From the NCBI GenBank assembly GCA_050084985.1, contig JBITNC010000001.1, forward strand, positions 135,346,001 through 135,410,000: DNA of 64,000 nucleotides, written 5' to 3'. A program made the position numbers and the translations under genes. Positions within the stretch are counted from its first letter, which is position 1. Each line of letters starts with the position of its first letter. This document shows, in pieces, positions 1 to 11,080 of the stretch. The notes under the pieces were generated by a model. That model made no database searches and was not told the origin of the DNA. It worked only from the letters and a program-made list of their open reading frames with translations. Origin of the DNA: Nageia nagi (Eukaryota; Pinophyta).

Positions 1-680
1 TTCTTTCAAACCATTGGTTAAGGTCTTCATGGGTCAATATAAGCACAACATCAAAGAGCAAAACACTATTATAGAATTAAATTAGATTAAAATGAAATTT
101 GTGCTATTTTTTGATATTCCATTGTACCTATTCTTAATTTGCATGCTCCTAGCAATAAAAATGATGGTTTTGGAGTATTAGTTGAAGAAATATTGTAAAA
201 AGAGAAAGTGTTGCTTGCATTGGGTGAGCTCAAATATACACATAATCATTTTAATAAATATAATTAGAGAACATATGCTATGAAATAAGAGAAAACCATT
301 CATATGGATGAAAAACCTGCTACTCCTCCAAAATTGCAAAGATCAACCACTACAAAAGATTTCATATACACTTTACTAATTTAGCCAAGGTTTATTATGA
401 GGGATATCATGAAAAAAATATTATTACAACCTTTGGAAAGATCTTTACAAGATGATAACATTCACATGGGAAAATCTAATGCTTATTGCACATATCACCA
501 AAGAAAGGTACATACTACAAACTTTTGTAAGTCATTAGAGGAAGCTATATTGGATCTTATCACTCAAGGAAAATATCATATTGATGAAAATGCTTCAAAT
601 CCAAGCCATATAGTTAATATTATTACAGTTGACAAGAAAGTGTGTACTAGGTTAAGAAGAGGATATCTATGCTAGGTTCC
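1..680 (+). pseudogene. gag remnant of Ty3/gypsy unit 1
   Basis: The first ~90 bases read like the gag core that precedes the nucleocapsid (FMGQYKHNIKEQ). The frame at 397-675 carries a knuckle-like block: Cys-X2-His near residue 31, a His at residue 39 and a Cys at residue 44, followed by a Leu/Ile-rich helix ending in ITQGKYH. This is the usual layout of the Tat gag C-terminus. It codes for the structural capsid/nucleocapsid protein. Several stops lie between 60 and 390. Unit 2 has no counterpart of this region, so gag was not part of the later duplication. Confidence 0.6.
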
Positions 681-739
681 TAATTTGGTTACTATGAAAT
701 AAGTAAGTATCCCACCTAATCCAAAGACATATAGTATGA

Positions 740-1246
740 TTGAAGAATACACCTACAAAAATTAGCTTGTATGATCTCATTTCTACATCTACAACACATA
801 GAGAGATCCTATATGCTTTTTTTAAAAAGGAAATTATCCCTACTAATATTTCATCCATCATATTTTCTAAAAAGCTTAGGGCTATCCAAGAATGCGATGC
901 TATCTCCTTTTATAAATCTAAAAAAACTAAGGAAATATTAGAGGAATGTTTAGCTTTGTATATTACACCTTTGATTGATGGATGGGAAATTAAAAGGGCA
1001 ATGGTAGATAATGGGTCAATTGTAAATGTATGTTCCCATCATTTTTTGACTCAATTGCAAGAAAAAGGTGTAGAGATCCCTCCACTAGAAGAAGCTACAT
1101 TTAGGATTAAAGCTTATGATAGTTCATCTAAAAATCTAATGGGGATATCTACAATAATTATTACTATAGGAGTAAGGATAGTAGCAGCTAAATTCCAAGT
1201 GGTTGATTCAAAATTATCCTATAATCTAGTTTTGGTAAGACCTTAG
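740..1246 (+). pseudogene. retroviral-type aspartic protease region, unit 1
   Basis: The translated frame contains MVDNGSIVNVCSHHF near residues 90-105. It aligns with the active-site loop of Tat proteases, where the catalytic Asp is followed by Asn/Ser-Gly-Ser and a hydrophobic segment. The Asp is kept; the usual D-S/T-G is D-N-G here and also in unit 2, so this looks like a family feature and not a chance mutation. The protease would cleave the Gag-Pol precursor. The frame ends at TAG 1244-1246. Homologous sequence resumes at 5975 in unit 2. Confidence 0.7.
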
Positions 1247-2345
1247 CTTCATGATATGGATGCAGTCCCTTCTACTATGAATGGACAATTGAAATTTGAA
1301 TTTTAAGGTGAGGTACATATAGTATTGGAATATCCTAAGCCCTATGCACTATGTAATACATTAGATTTTGATTGCCTTATAATGACAACCCTAAGATATG
1401 AGATTGAGCCCTTAGAATATGCTAAATCGAGGGCAAATACAGAAAAGCATGTTCATATTATGGAGATAGGTATGGAATCATACAAAATTGAAGAAGATTT
1501 GTTTGCATTCATTAAATTCTTGGGATGATCCAAAATTCTTTCTATTAAGGGTCATTAGTGATGTGTGATCCTACCTAAAGGCTATTAATGATGTGGAAAT
1601 GATGAATATAAAGAAAGTTCTTGTTCCATTACATCAATCACACTAACTCAAACTCCTCCAACACATGCACTGTTGTCATCTAAAATGGTTAAATTCTTTC
1701 CATCACCTTTTGTTCATAAATACATGGTACAACATTAAAAATACAAAGGAGGAGGTTTAGGTATAAATGAATAAGGAATGCTTACTTTACCTAGTAACTC
1801 TAAAGCTAAAATGACTAAAATAGGATTGAGTAGTGATGGGAGTACAAAACAAAGATGGGGACCAATAAAATTTTTAAAAGAGTGCAATTTGATTGAGTTA
1901 TCTAATTATATTAATGAGGATTTATGGATTGATGATATTGTTCCACTTGCATTCAATTGCTTTACTATTGATGATGATATTCTTGAATACTTAGCGGCAC
2001 ATTTAGAATTGCCAAAATCTAATGAGAAAAGAAATGCAAGCTATATGCTTAGTGAGTATGCATATTTTAGTCAAGAGATAAATTTTAATGAAGTTTTTCA
2101 GGTTCAATCCATGGATGGTGTTGATACTGATATACATTGATTAGAGGAGTTGCCTTCTCTATTACAAAAGAAAGAAGAGCTTAAATTTCCAATAGAGGAG
2201 TTAGTGAACATCAATATTGGAACCATGGATGAGAAAAATTCAATAAAAATTGGAGTAGATATACCTCTCTTGTAGAAATAAAGGTACAAGAGTAAATTTA
2301 TTTAATATCATAAAATGGTTGATTGGTCTTATACTAATATGCTTG
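1247..2345 (+). pseudogene. protease-RT linker with possible G-patch remnant
   Basis: Frames at 1325-1528 and 1778-2140 keep coding character and are matched in unit 2 at 6240-7300, so both belong to the polyprotein. Around 1745-1790 a glycine-rich GGGLG motif followed by N-E and G-M resembles the G-patch that some Tat elements carry between protease and RT. Further on, an acidic segment ending in LEELPSLLQKKEEL precedes the RT. Only the position and the glycine spacing support the G-patch idea. The rest is an unstructured linker as far as I can see. Confidence 0.45.
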
Positions 2346-3130
2346 GTTTAGATCTTTCCTTTCTTATGTATAATTTGCCATTAAAAAGGGATGCTAAGTC
2401 AATTAAGCAAACTCCATGAAAAATAAATCCCTCTAAGGCATTGTTAGTTAAGAAATAAATAGAAAAATACTTGAATGTAGGATTTATTGAACCTATTGAT
2501 TATTCTGAGTGGATGGTTAACATCATCCCTATTTCCAAACCAATTGGTGAAATTTGGGTATGTACTAATTTTAGAGATATCAATAATGCATGTCCTTAGG
2601 ATGATTTCCCATTACGAAATATTGATATGATTAAGGATAACATAGTTGGTCATGACACATTATCTTTTATCAATGTTTTTCCATGATACTGTAAAATCTT
2701 AATCAATCTGGCTAATAAAACATAAAACTACTTTTACTGCTCCATGGTAAAATCTTTGTTGGAAGGTTATTCTAGTTGGCCTCAAAAATGCAAGGGCTAT
2801 GGTCTCCATATTTCATGAGCATATTCACAATATGATTGAGGTGTATGTTGATGACATCCTAGTTAAATCAAAATAAGGCCAACATCATTTAGAAGCACCT
2901 GAAGAGGTCTTTAATATTTTGAAAAGGTACAAACTTACACTCAAACCTCAAAAGTGTGCATTTGGAGTTAATTCAAGAAAATTGTTAGGATTTATGGTTT
3001 CTAAAAGAGGAATAAAGGTATATCCTAAGAAATTGAAATCAATAATTAATGTGCCTCCACTAAGAAATTTGAAACAATTGAGGATTCTTCAAGGAAACAT
3101 TAATTTAGTTAGAATGTTTATTTCATAGCT
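2346..3130 (+). pseudogene. reverse transcriptase, unit 1
   Basis: Recognisable Ty3/gypsy RT blocks follow in order: the N-terminal SKALLVKK and YLNVGFIEPIDYSEW, then VCTNFRDINNACP, then DDFPLRNIDMI, the YVDD catalytic box at about 2844-2855, and the thumb region LLGFMVSKRGIKV at 2980-3015. The first catalytic Asp region reads SFINVF where SFMDGF is expected, so that residue is lost. Stops at about 2599, 2684 and 2873 break the frame. The enzyme would have made cDNA from the element RNA. It is clearly dead. Confidence 0.85.
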
Positions 3131-3500
3131 TTAGGATAAGTGTATGCCATTTACTCATCTATTAAATAAGGATGTAATGTTTGTATGGGATAATAATGTC
3201 AAAATGATTTTGAGGACATTAAATAATATATCTTAAACCAACCAATCCTAGTTCCCATGGACTTCTCCAAGTCTACTTATTTATACATTTCACCTACATT
3301 ATATGCATTGGGGGAAATGCTCTATCAAAAAGATGCAAAAAATAAAGAAAGGGCTATCCATTATCTTAGCAAGACATTGATAGAATATGAAACTAACATA
3401 TCCCAATGGAAAAGATTTTTTATGGTATTGTATTTACTATCAAAAATTTGAAGCATTACCTATGATATTGCACTACATTTGTTGTTAGTCCTATTAATCA
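3131..3500 (+). pseudogene. native Ty3-type RNase H, unit 1
   Basis: After the RT thumb, the frame at 3257-3451 reads YLYISPTLYALGEMLYQKDA, then AIHYLSKTLIEYE. This is the start of the RNase H fold with the PI.Y.SK-type strand. The first catalytic Asp of a working Ty3 RNase H (DAS block) is Ile here, and unit 2 shows no Asp there either. In Tat elements the second RNase H may take over the activity, so this loss could predate the pseudogene decay; that is my inference. Confidence 0.6.
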
Positions 3501-3639
3501 TTGAAATATCTTATGGCTAAATAACATTTGTTAGGAAGAGTAGAAAAATGATTGATGTTATTGTATTAATTTGATATCAATGTGGTAAAGGAGAAGTCAG
3601 TTAAAGGATAGGCTATTACAGATTTGATAGCTAAATTTC

Positions 3640-4222
3640 CTTAGAAAGAAGAATCAGTAGTGCATGAAAAATTTCTAGATAAATATCAAGATGATCCATA
3701 GTGCCAGTAGTGTAAAGGTCTAATAGAAGGCTGTTAGCGATGTGATTTTGATGAAATCTCCATACTTGATGAATATGTGTGCCTCGCAAAAGATGAGCCT
3801 ACTTTCTAGGTGCTTTCTAGTTACTATACTTCAATGGTTCAAAATGTGCTTATGGAGTAGAGGCAGGTATTATACTGGTATCTCCTACAAATGAGGTAAT
3901 CCCTATGCTTTATAAACTTGGTTTTGAGTGTACAAATAACATGGCTAAATATGATACATTTATATTGGGATTGAAATGTAGTATTACATTAAAAATTAAG
4001 GATATAGAGATATATGGGGATTCACAACTTGTCATTAACCAAGTGCAAGATATTTTTGATATAAAATATGAAATGTTAAGGCCTTATAAATTGGTGGTCA
4101 ATGAATTATTGGATCAGTTTGATATATATACTATTCAAAATATCCCAAGAACTAATAATAGGTATGAAAATGCCATGGCAAGTGCAACTTCTCTTGCACC
4201 AATTGAGATTGAGGATGAATAG
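3640..4222 (+). pseudogene. second (archaeal-type) RNase H domain, unit 1
   Basis: A second RNase H starts near 3827 with YFNGSK (the expected YFDGS, Asp to Asn), then GIILVSPTNEV, then FECTNNMAKYDTFILGL and IYGDSQLVINQV, and ends at IPRTNNRYENAMA. The block order (D-G, N-N-A-Y-E, G-D-S, R-x-N-x-A-D-A) is that of the additional RNase H of Tat retrotransposons. It lies between the native RNase H and the integrase. Of the acidic residues, only the Asp in GDS is clearly kept, so the copy is inactive. The frame ends with TAG at 4220. Confidence 0.75.
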
Positions 4223-4289
4223 ACTATTTTGATAATTTGTAAGTTAACCTCTCCTTCTTACGTTCAATATATGAATAAAATTTAGATAT

Positions 4290-5586
4290 ATTTGATTATA
4301 GAGGAGAATGATTTTCAAAAATTATATTTTGAAATCTATAATTACTTGAATAATCAAATACTTTTTGAAGGCTTTAATCCAAATGAAAGGGTGAGATTAA
4401 AAAGAACTGCAATAAGGTATGTCATCATTGGTGAAGTCATATATAGAAGGTCATTTTATGGTGCTTTACTAAGATGTTTGGCACAACATGAAATAGCTAG
4501 TGCACTAGAAAAAGCTCATGATGGTTTGTATTATGGATATTTTCATGCCAAAGTTTTGTATACAAAAAGTTTGAGAATTGGATATTATTGGCCTATTATG
4601 GAGGAAGATTGCAAAGCTCATCTAAAAACATGCTTACAATATAAAAAATATGCCAATTTAGAAAATAAAACTACTCAAAAGTTGTAATCCATTATTTCAC
4701 CTTGGCCATTTTCTACTTGGGGCATTGATTTGATTGGTATGATTAACCCTCATTCATGGGAAGGTTACAAGTTTATCATTACAACTACTAAGTTCACTAT
4801 CAAATGGGTGGAGGCTATTCCAATTAAAAAAATCACTCAAAGAAAGATCATTTCATTCCTTACTAAAAACATTATCTCAAGGTTTGGTGTATAGCAACTA
4901 TTGATCATTAATAATGGGCCTAATTTTAAATGTAAAGACATGAAAGCATTTTGCAAAAAGTTACATATTGTGCAAACAATTTCCATAATTTACTATCCTC
5001 AAGAAAATGGTCAAGTTGAAGTCACTAACAAGACCATCAAGAGAATTCTAGCCAAAACATGGAATCAATACCATAAGGATTGGAATGAACAATTACCTTA
5101 CACACTTTGGGCATATAGGACTAGTATTATAAAAACCACTAGAGAAACACCTTTCTCATTAGTGTATGGGTATGAAGCTATTGTTCCATTGGAATTGAAG
5201 ATCTCATAATTAAAGACTTCATTGCAAGGAGACATTTCTGATGAATAAGCAAGACAAGCAAGGTTAAAATAGTTAGAATTGTTGGATGAAAAGAAAATTA
5301 GAGCCATTGAACATCAAATGGTATATCATGCAAAACTCAAGAGGGCATTTGGGAAAAGGATAAAAGTTAAAGACTTTAACATTGGAGATTTAGTGTTGAA
5401 AGAGAATATCAATAAGACAACAACAAATGATGAAGAGAAAAGCAAATTTGAGCCTAATTGGTTGGGTCCATTTGTTGTAATGGACACAATAAGATCAAAA
5501 GCATATAGATTATCATCCATGGATGGAAAAGAAGAACCCAAGACCTTCAATTTCATCCATATTAAATGCTTCTATACATATGAATA
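4290..5586 (+). pseudogene. integrase, unit 1
   Basis: The frame at 4292-4687 holds the N-terminal zinc-binding region, but its second Cys is Tyr (CLQY for CLQC). The catalytic core follows at 4700-5200. The first Asp is kept (GIDLIG), the second is Asn (IINNGPNF for DNG), and the Glu is in the NGQVEVTNK block. The C-terminal part at 5279-5587 carries the GDLVLKEN and NWLGPFVV motifs typical of Ty3 integrases, ending without a chromodomain. A stop at 4893 and the Asp-to-Asn change mean no activity. Confidence 0.85.
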
Positions 5587-5935
5587 GTGGCCTTGTACCT
5601 TATATAATGTCAAAAATATGGAGCAAGGTACTTGTATTATATTGTACATTTCCAATTTTTTAACATAAAATATTGTACCCATGTGGCTAATGATGTATAA
5701 TACTATTTATGCGATGTTAGCATTGTGGAATATGCCAAAAAGAAAAAACTTTCCATTATAGTATAATGTTTGTGGACTATGGACATAAAACATAAGGTCA
5801 TCAATGGCCAATGAAATGGTTAGTAAGAGTTCATTCACTTAAAATATAAATTGGTGATGCAACTGTAAGCAAGATGTTGACATTATTTCATCTCCAATGG
5901 ATGATACAACCTGTTGTGTATCCACATGGTTTTTG
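5587..5935 (+). repeat. 3' tail of unit 1, with tail-block copy A (5779-5935)
   Basis: After the integrase stop the sequence is non-coding but matches 10548-10898 closely. The last ~157 bases, from the GGACATAAAA motif to TATCCACATGG, form a block that also occurs at 10742-10898 and, more diverged, at 10933-11080. It is therefore a repeated module in the 3' untranslated part of the element. Confidence 0.75.
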
Positions 5936-5974
5936 TATATTAGCTTTTTATATTACAACCTTTAATTGATGGAT

Positions 5975-6230
5975 GGGAAATTAAAAGTGAAATGGTAGAT
6001 AATGGATCAGTTGTAAATGTATGTTCCCATCATTTTTTGACTCAGTTGCAAGAAAAAGTTGTAGAGATTTCTCCACTAGAAGAATTTACATTTAGGATTA
6101 GAGCTTATGATAGGTCATATAAAAAAATAGTGGGGATAGATACAATCATGATTATTATAGGAGTACAGATTCAAAATTATCTTACAATATTCTTTTGGGG
6201 AGACCTTAGCTTCATGATATAGATGTAGTC
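5975..6230 (+). pseudogene. aspartic protease region, unit 2
   Basis: The frame at 5992-6222 starts with MVDNGSVVNVCSHHF, nearly identical to unit 1, including the D-N-G active site. After about 60 residues it diverges and a small deletion near 6166 removes the strand that follows in unit 1. The matching linker continues in broken frames to about 7300, including the glycine-rich GGGLG region at about 6715. Confidence 0.65.
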
Positions 6231-7304
6231 CCTTCTACTCTACATGGACGATTGAAATTTGAATTTCAAGGTGAGGTGCATATAGTATTGGGAGATCCTA
6301 AGTCCTATGCACTATTTAATGTAGAAAATTTTGATGGCCTTACAATGATAACCCCAATATATGAAATTGAGCCTTAGGAATATTCCAAATTGGGGGAAAA
6401 TACAAAAAAGCATATTCAAATTAAGGAGACAAGGATGGGATCATACAAAATCAAAGGAGTAGATTTGTTAACATCCATTAGATACTTGGGATAACCTAAA
6501 ATTCTTTCTATTAAGGTCTATTAGCAGCATGTGATCCTACTTAAAGATCATTAGTGGCATCGAAATGATGAAGATGGAGAAAGCTCTTATTTTGTTACAT
6601 CAATCACACTTACTCAAACTCCTCCAACACAGGCACCATCATCATCTAAAATGAGTAAAATCTATCTATTATCTTTTGTTCATAAATACATGGTAAAAAA
6701 TTTCAAATAAAAAGGAGGAGGTTTAGGTAGAAATGAACAAGGAATGCTTGCTTTTCATAATAAATCTAAATCTCAAATGACTAAAATAGGATTGGGTAGT
6801 GATGGAAGTGCAAAACAAAGATGGAGACCAATAAATTTTGTTAAAGAGTGAAATTTAATTAAGTTGTCTAATGATATTGATGAGGATTTATGGATTTATG
6901 ATACTACTCCACTTAAATTCAATTTCTTTTCTATTGATGATGATATTCTTGAATACTTGGTGTCATATTCAGAGTTTTCCAAATTTAATGAGAAAATAAA
7001 TACAAGCTATGTGCTTAATGAGTATGCATATTTTGGTTAAGAGATAAATTTTAATAAAGTTTTTTAGGTTTAGCCCATGGATGGTGTTGATACTGGTATA
7101 CATGGATTAGAGGAGTTGCCTTCTTTGTTACAAAAGAAAGAAGACCTTACATTTCCAAAAAAGGAGTTAGTGAACATCAATATTGGAATCATGGCTGAGG
7201 AAAAATAAATATAAATTAGAGCAGCTATACCTTCCTTGAAGTAAGAAAGGTATAAGAATAAGTTTATTGAATATTATAAAAATGTTGATTGATATTATAC
7301 TAAT

Positions 7305-8200
7305 ATGCCTAGTTTAGATCCTTCCTTTGTTATGCACAATTTGCCATTAAAAAGGGATGCTAAGGTAATTAAGCAAAATCCATGAAAAAATGCATCCCTC
7401 TAAGGCATTATTAGTCAAGAAAGAAATAGAAAAATACTTGAATGTAGGATTTATTAAACCTATTGATTATTCATAGTGGATGGCTAACATTTTCCCTATT
7501 TTGAAACCAACTAGTGAAATCCAAGTATGTATAGATTTTATTGATATTAATAATGCATACCCTAAGGATGATTTCCTATTGCCAAATATTGATATGATTA
7601 TGGGCATAGTCGATCATGACACATTATCTTTTATGGATGGTTTTTTTGGATATAATCAAATCTTAATCAATTCGACTGATCGACAAAAACTATTTTTACT
7701 ACTCCATGGAGAAATCTTTGTTGGAAGGTTATTCCATTTGGACTCAAAAATGCAAGGGCTACTGATCAAATGGCTATGGTATCCATGTTTCATGAGCATA
7801 TTCATAAGACAATTGAGGTGTATGTTGATGACATCTTATTTAAATAAAAATAAGGCCAAGATCATTTAGAAGCACTTGAAGAGGTATTTAATTTTTTAAA
7901 AAGGTACAAACTTAGACTCAAACCTCAAAAGTGTGAATTTGGAGTTACTTTAGGAAAATTGTTAGGATTTATGTTTTCTAAAAGAGGAATAGAGGTAGAT
8001 CCTAAGAAAGTGAAATCAATAATTAGTATGCCTCCACCAAGAAATTTGAAACAATTGAGGAGTCTTCAAGGTAAAATTAATTTAGTTAGAAGGTTGATTT
8101 CACAACTTGGGGTTAAGTGTAGGATATTTACTCATCTATTAAATATGGATGTAAAGTTTGTATGGGATGATAAATATCAAAAAGCTTTTGAGGAAATTAA
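7305..8200 (+). pseudogene. reverse transcriptase, unit 2
   Basis: This copy is better preserved than the one in unit 1. The frame at 7480-7869 covers KPTSEIQVCIDF, INNAYPKDDF, LPNIDMI and LSFMDGFFGYNQI, with the first catalytic Asp present. The YVDD box is at about 7819-7830 but in a shifted frame. The thumb region follows at 7959-8204 (KRGIEVDPKK, LRSLQGKINLVRR). One frameshift near 7750 and a stop before 7480 inactivate it. Confidence 0.85.
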
Positions 8201-8204
8201 ATAA

Positions 8205-8500
8205 TATTTCTTAAACCCACCAATCCTAGTTCCCATGGACTTCTCTAAGCCTTATATCGCCTACATTGTATGCATTGTGGACAATGCTTTGTCAAAAAGA
8301 TGCAAAAAATAAAGAAAGCGCTATCTATTATCTTAGCAAGACATTCATATATTATGAAATTAGCTATACCCCAATGGAAAAGCTTTGCTATGGTATTGTA
8401 TTTGCTACCAAAAAGTTGAGGCATTACTTATTATATTGCACTAAGTTTATTGTTAGTCCTCTTAATCCATTGAAATATCTTGTGGTTAAAAAATAATTTT
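8205..8500 (+). pseudogene. native RNase H, unit 2
   Basis: The frame at 8266-8496 holds the later part of the RNase H fold: AIYYLSKTFIYYEISYTPMEKLC followed by LRHYLLYCTKFIV. The upstream catalytic Asp block is degraded, as in unit 1. The C-terminal part ends at a TAA near 8494. Confidence 0.6.
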
Positions 8501-8589
8501 TAGGAAGAGTAGCAAAATGGTGGATGCTAATGCAAGACTTTGATATCAATGTGGTAAAGAAAAAATTAGTTAAATGATAGGTCATTACA

Positions 8590-9205
8590 AATTTGATAGT
8601 TGAATTTCCTTATAATGGAGAATCAGTATTGCACAAAGAATTTCTAGATGAATATCATGATGATCTAAGGTGCCAGCAGAGTGAAGGTCTGATAGAAGGC
8701 CATCAAAGATGTGATTTTGCTAAAATATCCATACATGATGAATATGTGTGCCTCACAAAAGATGAGCCTATTGTCTACATATTTTTTGGTTACTATACTT
8801 TGATGGTTCAAAATATTCCTACGAAGTAGGGGCAGGTATTATACTAGTATCTCCTACAAATGAGGTAATCCCTATGGCTTACAAACTTGATTTTGAGTGT
8901 AAAAATAACATGGATAAATAAGAGGCACTAATATTGGTATTGAAAGCTACTATTACATTAAAAATTAAGGATATAGAGATATATGGGGATTCATAGCTTT
9001 TCATTAACCAAGTACATGATATTATTGATACAAAAGATGAAAAGTTAAGGCACTATAAATTGGTGGTCAATGACTTATTGGATCATTTTGATAGATATAC
9101 TATTTAGAATATCCCAAAGACTGATAACAGGTATGTAGATGCCATGGAAAGTGCAACTTCTCTTGCACCAATTGAGATTGAGGATGAGGAGACTATTTTG
9201 ACAAT
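8590..9205 (+). pseudogene. second (archaeal-type) RNase H, unit 2
   Basis: Across two frames one reads an N-terminal extension (8593-8780), YFDGSK with the first Asp intact near 8798, GAGIILVSPTNEV, FECKNNM, then IYGDS near 8975, and RYVDAM near 9130. Order and spacing are those of the Tat additional RNase H. Stops interrupt it at about 8827, 8918, 8994 and 9105. Its position before the integrase is the same as in unit 1. Confidence 0.7.
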
Positions 9206-9329
9206 CTGTAAGTTAAAGCTCTCCTTCTTACATTCAAGATATACATGAAATTTAGATCTATTTAATTATAAAGGAGAATGATTTTCAAAATTAGTATTTT
9301 GATATCTACAATTACTTGAATAATAAAGT

Positions 9330-10547
9330 AATTGCTTAATGTTTTGATTGAAATGAAAGGGTGAGATTAAAAAGAACTACAATAAGGTATGTCATCATTG
9401 GTGAAGTTGTACATAGAAGTTCATTTGATGATGCTTTACTAAGATGTTTGAGAAAACATGAAATAGCTACTACACTAAAACAAGTTCATGATGGTTTGTA
9501 TGGTGGACATTTTCATTCCAAAGCTTTGTATACAAAAATTTTGAGAATTGGATATTATTAGCCTATTATGGAGGAAGATTGAAAAGATCATGTAAAAACT
9601 TGCTTACAATGTCAAAAACATGCCAATTTAGAAAAACAACCTACTCAAGAGTTGCACTCAATTATTTCACCTTGGCCATTTGCTACTTGGGGCATTGATT
9701 TGATTGGTATAACCCTCATTCATGGGAAGGTCACAAGTTTATCATTACAACTACTGAGTTCACTACTAAATGAGTGGAGACTATTGCAATTAAGTCAATC
9801 ACTCAAGACAAGATCATTGCATTCCTTAATGAAAATATTATCACAAGGTTTGGTGTACCATAATGATTGATTATGGATAATGGGCCTAATTTTAAAGGTA
9901 ATGATATGGAAGCATTTTAAAAAAATTTACACATTATGCAAATGTTTTCCTTAATTTAATATCATAAAGAAAATGGTTAAGCTAAAGCCACTAATAATAC
10001 CATAAAGAGCATTCTAGCCAAAATATTGGATCAATACCACAAGGATTGGAATGAATAATTATCGTACGCACTTTGGGCATATAGTACTAGTGTTAGGACA
10101 ACCACTGGGGAAATGCCTTTCTCATTTATGTATGGGGATGAAGCTATTATACCATTGGAATTGGAGATACCATCATTAAGGATCTCATTGCAAGGAGATA
10201 TTTCTAAGGAAGAAGTAAGATAAGCAAGGTTACAGTATTTAGAATTATTGGATGAAAAGAGAATTAGAGTCGTTGAACATCAAAAGGTATACCATGCAAA
10301 AATCAAGAGGGAATTTGGGAATAAGATAAAAGCTAAAGAGTTTAACATGATAGATTTAGTTTTTAAAGAGAATATTAATAAGATAGTAGCAAATAATGAA
10401 GCAAAATGCAAATTTGAGCCTAATTGGCTAGGTCCATTTGTTGTAGTCGACACAATAGGCTCAGGAGCATATAGATTATCATCTATGGATGGAAAAGAAG
10501 AACCTAATACCTTCAATGTCATCCATCTCAAATGCTTCTATGCATAG
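9330..10547 (+). pseudogene. integrase, unit 2
   Basis: The N-terminal zinc-binding region (9361-9650) keeps both cysteines (CLQCQKH), unlike unit 1. The core shows GIDLIG near 9695 and MDNGPNF near 9870, so both Asp residues are present. The Glu-bearing block near 9970 is damaged. The C-terminal module at 10248-10547 (FNMIDLVFKENI, NWLGPFVVV, FNVIHLKCFYA) is intact. Stops at about 9558, 9580, 9770 and 9862 and shifts near 9720 prevent expression. Confidence 0.8.
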
Positions 10548-10741
10548 GAGCAGTTGCCCTATACCTTGTAGAATGTCAAAAATACAAAGCAAGGTACTTG
10601 TATTATATTGTATATTTCTAGTTTTTTTAACATAGAGTAATGTACCCACGTAGATAATGATGTATATTACTATCTATGTGAAGTTAGCGATGTGTAATAT
10701 TCCAAAAAAAAAAATCCATTATAGTATAATGTCTACATACC

Positions 10742-11080
10742 ATGGACATAAAATGCAAGGTTACCTATGGTAAATCAAATGGTTTGTGAGAGTTCACTCA
10801 CTTAAAAGACAAATCCATGATGTAGTTGTAAGTAGGATGTTCACATTGGTTCATCTCTAATGGACAATACAACTTGCTATGTATCCACATGGTTTTTGCT
10901 TTGAACTATATAAAGAATAATATCTTCATGTCATAGACATAAAATGTATGACCATTTATGGCCAACAAAACATCTAATGAGAGTTTACTCACTCAAAACA
11001 TAAATTGACTATATAGTTGTAAGTAAATTATTGACATTGGTTCATCTCCAAATAGATGACACAACTCACTGTGCATCCAT
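10742..11080 (+). repeat. tail-block copies B and C in direct orientation
   Basis: Copy B (10742-10898) ends unit 2. Copy C (10933-11080) follows after 34 bases with the same order of words: GACATAAAATG, ATGGCCAACAAA, GAGTTTACTCACT, TTGTAAGTAAATTATTGACATTGGTTCATCTCC and GTGCATCCAT in short diverged pieces. Copy A closes unit 1. Three copies of a ~150 bp module mean that short tandem repeats existed in the 3' region, and these could have seeded the larger duplication. Confidence 0.75.

Larger units (their letters stand above)
1..5935 (+). mobile_element. Tat-lineage Ty3/gypsy element, unit 1 (decayed, 5' end outside window)
   Basis: A gag-protease-RT-RNase H-extra RNase H-integrase order can be followed along one strand, interrupted by many stops and small frameshifts. 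A second, archaeal-type RNase H between the native RNase H and the integrase is characteristic of the plant Tat group. The integrase C-terminus ends in a GPF-type module without a chromodomain, which also fits Tat rather than chromoviruses. No LTR was found on either side: the 5' part lies before base 1 and the 3' part passes into the second unit. From 951 onward it is a homologue of 5941-10898; the first ~200 aligned bases are about 88 percent identical by eye. Confidence 0.85.
5941..10898 (+). mobile_element. Tat-lineage Ty3/gypsy element, unit 2 (tandem copy lacking gag)
   Basis: This segment aligns from end to end with 951-5935. It begins abruptly inside the protease-coding part and ends with the same tail block. 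No gag, LTR or target duplication separates it from unit 1; the join lies at 5936-5941. It is 4.96 kb against 4.98 kb for unit 1. Such a head-to-tail partial copy points to a duplication within an inserted element, for instance by unequal exchange, and not to two separate insertions. Confidence 0.85.
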
